Of a stretch of DNA of 7,676 bases, positions 5,422 through 7,676 are shown piece by piece. The position numbers and the translations under genes were made by a program. Origin of the DNA: an uncultured Verrucomicrobiota bacterium. Lineage in GTDB: Bacteria; Verrucomicrobiota; Verrucomicrobiia; Methylacidiphilales; Verrucolacustridaceae. Location of the stretch: contig CAIVGD010000059.1 in the NCBI GenBank assembly GCA_903905395.1, positions 1 through 7,676 on the forward strand, in the 5' to 3' direction. The notes under the pieces were generated by a model, which was not told the DNA's origin, ran no database searches, and saw only the letters and a list, made by a program, of their open reading frames with translations. Within the stretch, counting starts at the first letter, position 1. Every line of letters begins with the position of its first letter.

Positions 5422-7059
5422 TTATTTTGGATGAGGGGAATGCAGGATTGATTTCCAGGCACGTTTGGCGGGCAGAAAATAGTCCTGCTCTAAATTACCA
5501 TGGGGGCTGAGATTGAGGAGGGCTCGTTCTGCCTTTTTGGCCCAGACCAGTACTTTCCGAAAATGTCTAATGGAAAAATAAAAACTGGTGCCGTGTCCAC
5601 AAGCCAGAATTTCGGGACGCCAACGAAGGACAAGGGCTGCGCTTCGTCCATAGCCCGCGGCGAGGCGGCTACTGTTCCAGGCGCAGAAACCTCCTTGGCC
5701 AGACCAACGCGAGGGGGGTTGGAAATTATCTCCAGAGAACATCACCTTCCGCCCATCGATCGTTGTCTGGAAAGCACAGTGCCACCAAGTTTGACCGGGA
5801 AACGGAGCGATTTGAAACCGGTATTCGTTCCAACGCCAAGTTCCTTGGTTCGGCCAAAGCTGATCGGCCCGGATCGGCCGGTGAGGGATCAAAGCTTTAA
5901 ACCATGGGTGGCGACTCGTACCGTTTTGGCGGAGCCATTGGGCCACCCAAGGGTGCAGGACGATCCGGGCGCCCTGCTTGCGTAGGGCGGGAAGACCATC
6001 GGCGTGATCCAGATGGTGATGCGTGGCGACTGCACAACTCACCTTGGGAATATGCAATCGAGCCAGCAGGGAGCGAAGTACGGGCATTTCCTTTTCTTGG
6101 GGGTCCACCGCGAGGGCCTCGCCGCTCTTGGAAAGCAGAAGGTACCCATTGACGCCAAAGCGGTAGAGGTGGGGAAGGAGCCGTCGAGCGCCCTCGCCCG
6201 CGGCTGTTTCAGGCACGAGACGGTCGGGTTCACCCGGGCAGATACTGCCACGGGCACGAATCAGGGCTGCCAGGTTTTTGGCGAGGCGGCGGAGGGTTTT
6301 TTCCGGAGGAGTCCGTAAGACCGGGCCATGGGAGGGGCAGAGCAGGTCATTGCCCAAATCGGCCAGACGAAGAATGCCGTTGCGGGCGGCTTCGACTCCA
6401 TCTGGATAAAGGTGGTGCCATTCCAAATGATGGGGCTCCCATATTTTTCCATTTCCAAAAACGGCGTCGCCACAAAAGGCGACCTGTCGGCCGTGGAGGT
6501 TGGCGATGAGTGTCAGAGCGGATCGGCTATGACCTGGCGTGGATACAAAGCGGAAACGATGACGGCCCCAAAAAAAGTCTCCGAACGGAGCCAAATCAAA
6601 CAAGACCCCTGAAATCCCTTTGGCTGGGGGGGCGTAACTGGGCGGGCATACCACTCCGGACGGTTGGGACAGGATTGTGCGGAGCATGGCAGGGTCGAGA
6701 AATGTCTTTTCGCCAGCGGAGGCATGGATAGCAAAAGGCCAGCGGCGGCCGGACAGGCCGATCATCTGATCGGCGTGGTGATGGGTCAAAAAGACGTGTC
6801 GGAGGTTCCTGATGCCCAGTTTGGGAAGGCTTTTTATCCATCGTCCGGATCCGAAATCTATGGCGATCGCTTCTGAGCCTTCGCGAATGACAAAGACATT
6901 GCAGAGATCCTGAAAAAGGAAGAGATCTGGGAGAAGGCGCTGTGGTTTCAAGGGTGATTGGTGGGTGGGCCAGCTGGGATGTTGGCAGGTGGGGAATTGG
7001 TTCCTTGCGAAAAAGGCCCGGCGTAGGAAAAGGGCATAAACGAGGGTATGAGAAATCAT
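5422..7059 (-). CDS. Tandem (two-domain) metallo-beta-lactamase-fold hydrolase
   Basis: A 545-residue protein holding two metallo-beta-lactamase-fold domains in a row. Domain 1 (about 42-265) has THHHADQ (92-98), TPGHS (174-178), CGDAVF (196-201) and CPSHG (241-245). Domain 2 (about 290-500) has THHHLDH (346-352), PGQTWWH (421-427), SGDN (442-445) and CGHG (487-490). Each domain lacks one usual metal ligand: Gln98 replaces the His of the HxHxDH motif in domain 1, and Gln423 replaces the PGH histidine in domain 2. The family includes hydrolases of thioesters, lactones and phosphoesters, so the substrate cannot be assigned. No signal peptide is evident. Residues 1-40 (rich in His, Pro and Cys) look unlike a folded domain. 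The only later start candidate before the first domain is a TTG at 6951 (residue 37), giving MKPQRLLPDLFLF, closer to the expected domain start. Neither start has a good Shine-Dalgarno. The gene lies 116 bases after nagB on the same strand. Confidence 0.88.
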   Translation of the reverse strand: MISHTLVYALFLRRAFFARNQFPTCQHPSWPTHQSPLKPQRLLPDLFLFQDLCNVFVIREGSEAIAIDFGSGRWIKSLPKLGIRNLRHVFLTHHHADQMIGLSGRRWPFAIHASAGEKTFLDPAMLRTILSQPSGVVCPPSYAPPAKGISGVLFDLAPFGDFFWGRHRFRFVSTPGHSRSALTLIANLHGRQVAFCGDAVFGNGKIWEPHHLEWHHLYPDGVEAARNGILRLADLGNDLLCPSHGPVLRTPPEKTLRRLAKNLAALIRARGSICPGEPDRLVPETAAGEGARRLLPHLYRFGVNGYLLLSKSGEALAVDPQEKEMPVLRSLLARLHIPKVSCAVATHHHLDHADGLPALRKQGARIVLHPWVAQWLRQNGTSRHPWFKALIPHRPIRADQLWPNQGTWRWNEYRFQIAPFPGQTWWHCAFQTTIDGRKVMFSGDNFQPPSRWSGQGGFCAWNSSRLAAGYGRSAALVLRWRPEILACGHGTSFYFSIRHFRKVLVWAKKAERALLNLSPHGNLEQDYFLPAKRAWKSILHSPHPK

Positions 7060-7175
7060 CCGTCTCGTCTAGTGGCGGACTAACTGGAATGTGTTTAGTG
7101 GGTGGGTTGCTTGAGGATGTGGGAACTGCCTTTGGCCTGAGAAATCTTCGGAGCTCCTCTTGTTTTTGGATCCTC

Positions 7176-7676
7176 TTATTCTTTCTGCCAATCGAGTTTG
7201 TGGGCATCGATCCAGCGGTAATGGTTTGCGTAATCCAACCTCCCCGCCGATTCCTCATCGACCACCACGGTCACCCGCGGGTGGAGTTGGAGGGCCGAGG
7301 CGGGACACATGGAGGAGACGGCGCCCTCGATCATGGCTTTCACGGCCTGGGATTTAGCCCGTCCGAAAGTCAAAAGAAGGCAATGTTTGGCATCAAGAAT
7401 CGTGCCCACTCCCATGGTAATGACGTATTTGGGGATGTCTGCGGGATTGGGAAAAAGGGGGGCATTGTCGCGTAGGGTTTGTTCGGACAGAATTTTGATC
7501 CAAGTGCGTGAGTTGAGGGAGCCGGTGGGTTCGTTGAAGCCGATATGGCCGTTGTTGCCTAAACCCAGAAGCTGGAGGTCGATTCCGCCCGCGTCGCGGA
7601 TAGCCCGTTCGTAGTCCCGGCAAGCTTGTCGCAGATCAGTCGCGGTACCTTCGGGGACGTGAGTTCGGGAGCTGTC
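7176..7676 (-). CDS. nagB: Glucosamine-6-phosphate deaminase, C-terminal 166 residues (5' end beyond the window)
   Basis: The minus-strand frame is open from the right edge (7676) to TAA at 7176-7178, with no stop in between. The visible 166 residues are the latter two thirds of a canonical NagB, whose full length is about 240-265 residues. Landmarks are GGIDLQLLGLGNNGHIGFNEP, with the active-site His and Glu in GHIGFNEP, then SRT, then ITMGVGTILDAKHCLLLTFG, and MCPASALQLHP near the end. Met at 7415 is internal (ITMGVGTI), not a start. NagB converts glucosamine-6-phosphate to fructose-6-phosphate and ammonia in the cytoplasm, the last committed step of amino-sugar use. The N-terminal third with the DEY motif is outside the window. 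The gene is upstream of, and on the same strand as, the two-domain hydrolase. It belongs to a different NagB subfamily from the paralogue at 2535-3281. Confidence 0.95.
   Translation of the reverse strand, partial: DSSRTHVPEGTATDLRQACRDYERAIRDAGGIDLQLLGLGNNGHIGFNEPTGSLNSRTWIKILSEQTLRDNAPLFPNPADIPKYVITMGVGTILDAKHCLLLTFGRAKSQAVKAMIEGAVSSMCPASALQLHPRVTVVVDEESAGRLDYANHYRWIDAHKLDWQKE

Noticed and set aside
6596..7258. 220-residue minus-strand open frame and a 177-residue + strand frame (6942-7475) near the nagB / two-domain hydrolase junction
   Set aside because: Both overlap the canonical nagB and the start of the two-domain hydrolase in other frames. Their Pro/Arg/Ser-rich or Gly-rich sequences show no family features.
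7176..7415. A separate 79-residue small gene starting at the Met at 7415
   Set aside because: The frame continues without a stop to the window edge, and the upstream residues complete the NagB core, so this Met is internal to nagB.
1..7676. A defence, mobile or otherwise novel multi-gene system
   Set aside because: All seven genes belong to known metabolic enzyme families. No nuclease, transposase, toxin-like pair, repeat array or RNA element was seen.

Overview
This window is an ordinary bacterial chromosomal segment of moderate GC. It carries seven recognisable protein-coding genes, most of them linked to sugar and amino-sugar metabolism. I see no tRNA or rRNA gene, CRISPR array, insertion sequence or phage gene. 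The gene content suggests a carbohydrate-degrading member of the Planctomycetes-Verrucomicrobia-Lentisphaerae group. It includes a CE7 acetyl esterase, an AGE-type epimerase, two kinds of NagB, and a two-domain metallo-beta-lactamase-fold protein. Most starts also lack a good Shine-Dalgarno sequence. The phylum is an inference from gene content and is not proved by any marker gene here.

Layout, left to right. Bases 1-103 hold a possible broken C-terminal end of a + strand gene. Next is a minus-strand short-chain dehydrogenase (104-874). It has a plausible sigma70-type promoter in the 215-base divergent spacer that separates it from a + strand cluster. That cluster is an AGE-family (N-acylglucosamine 2-epimerase-like) protein (1090-2505), a divergent NagB/glucosamine-6-phosphate-deaminase-like protein (2535-3281), and an acetoacetate-decarboxylase-like protein (about 3393-4199). 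It runs head-on into a minus-strand group, read right to left: a canonical nagB cut by the right edge (7676-7176), a tandem metallo-beta-lactamase-fold hydrolase (7059-5422), and a CE7 acetylxylan esterase/cephalosporin-C deacetylase (5246-4287). The esterase has its own AT-rich upstream region with a candidate promoter and an 11-base direct repeat.

A reasonable reading is that the cell uses acetylated and amino sugars. CE7 would remove O-acetyl groups in the cytoplasm, an AGE-type enzyme would isomerise a sugar, and NagB-type enzymes would deaminate and isomerise hexosamine phosphates to feed glycolysis. The acetoacetate-decarboxylase-like protein, the dehydrogenase and the two-domain hydrolase have no fixed place in this scheme. 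No nagA deacetylase, kinase, transporter or regulator is visible.

I do not see a clearly new biological system. The points most worth a second look are the complementary loss of one metal ligand in each half of the tandem hydrolase, the AGE / NagB-like / ADC-like gene cluster, and the repeat over the esterase promoter.
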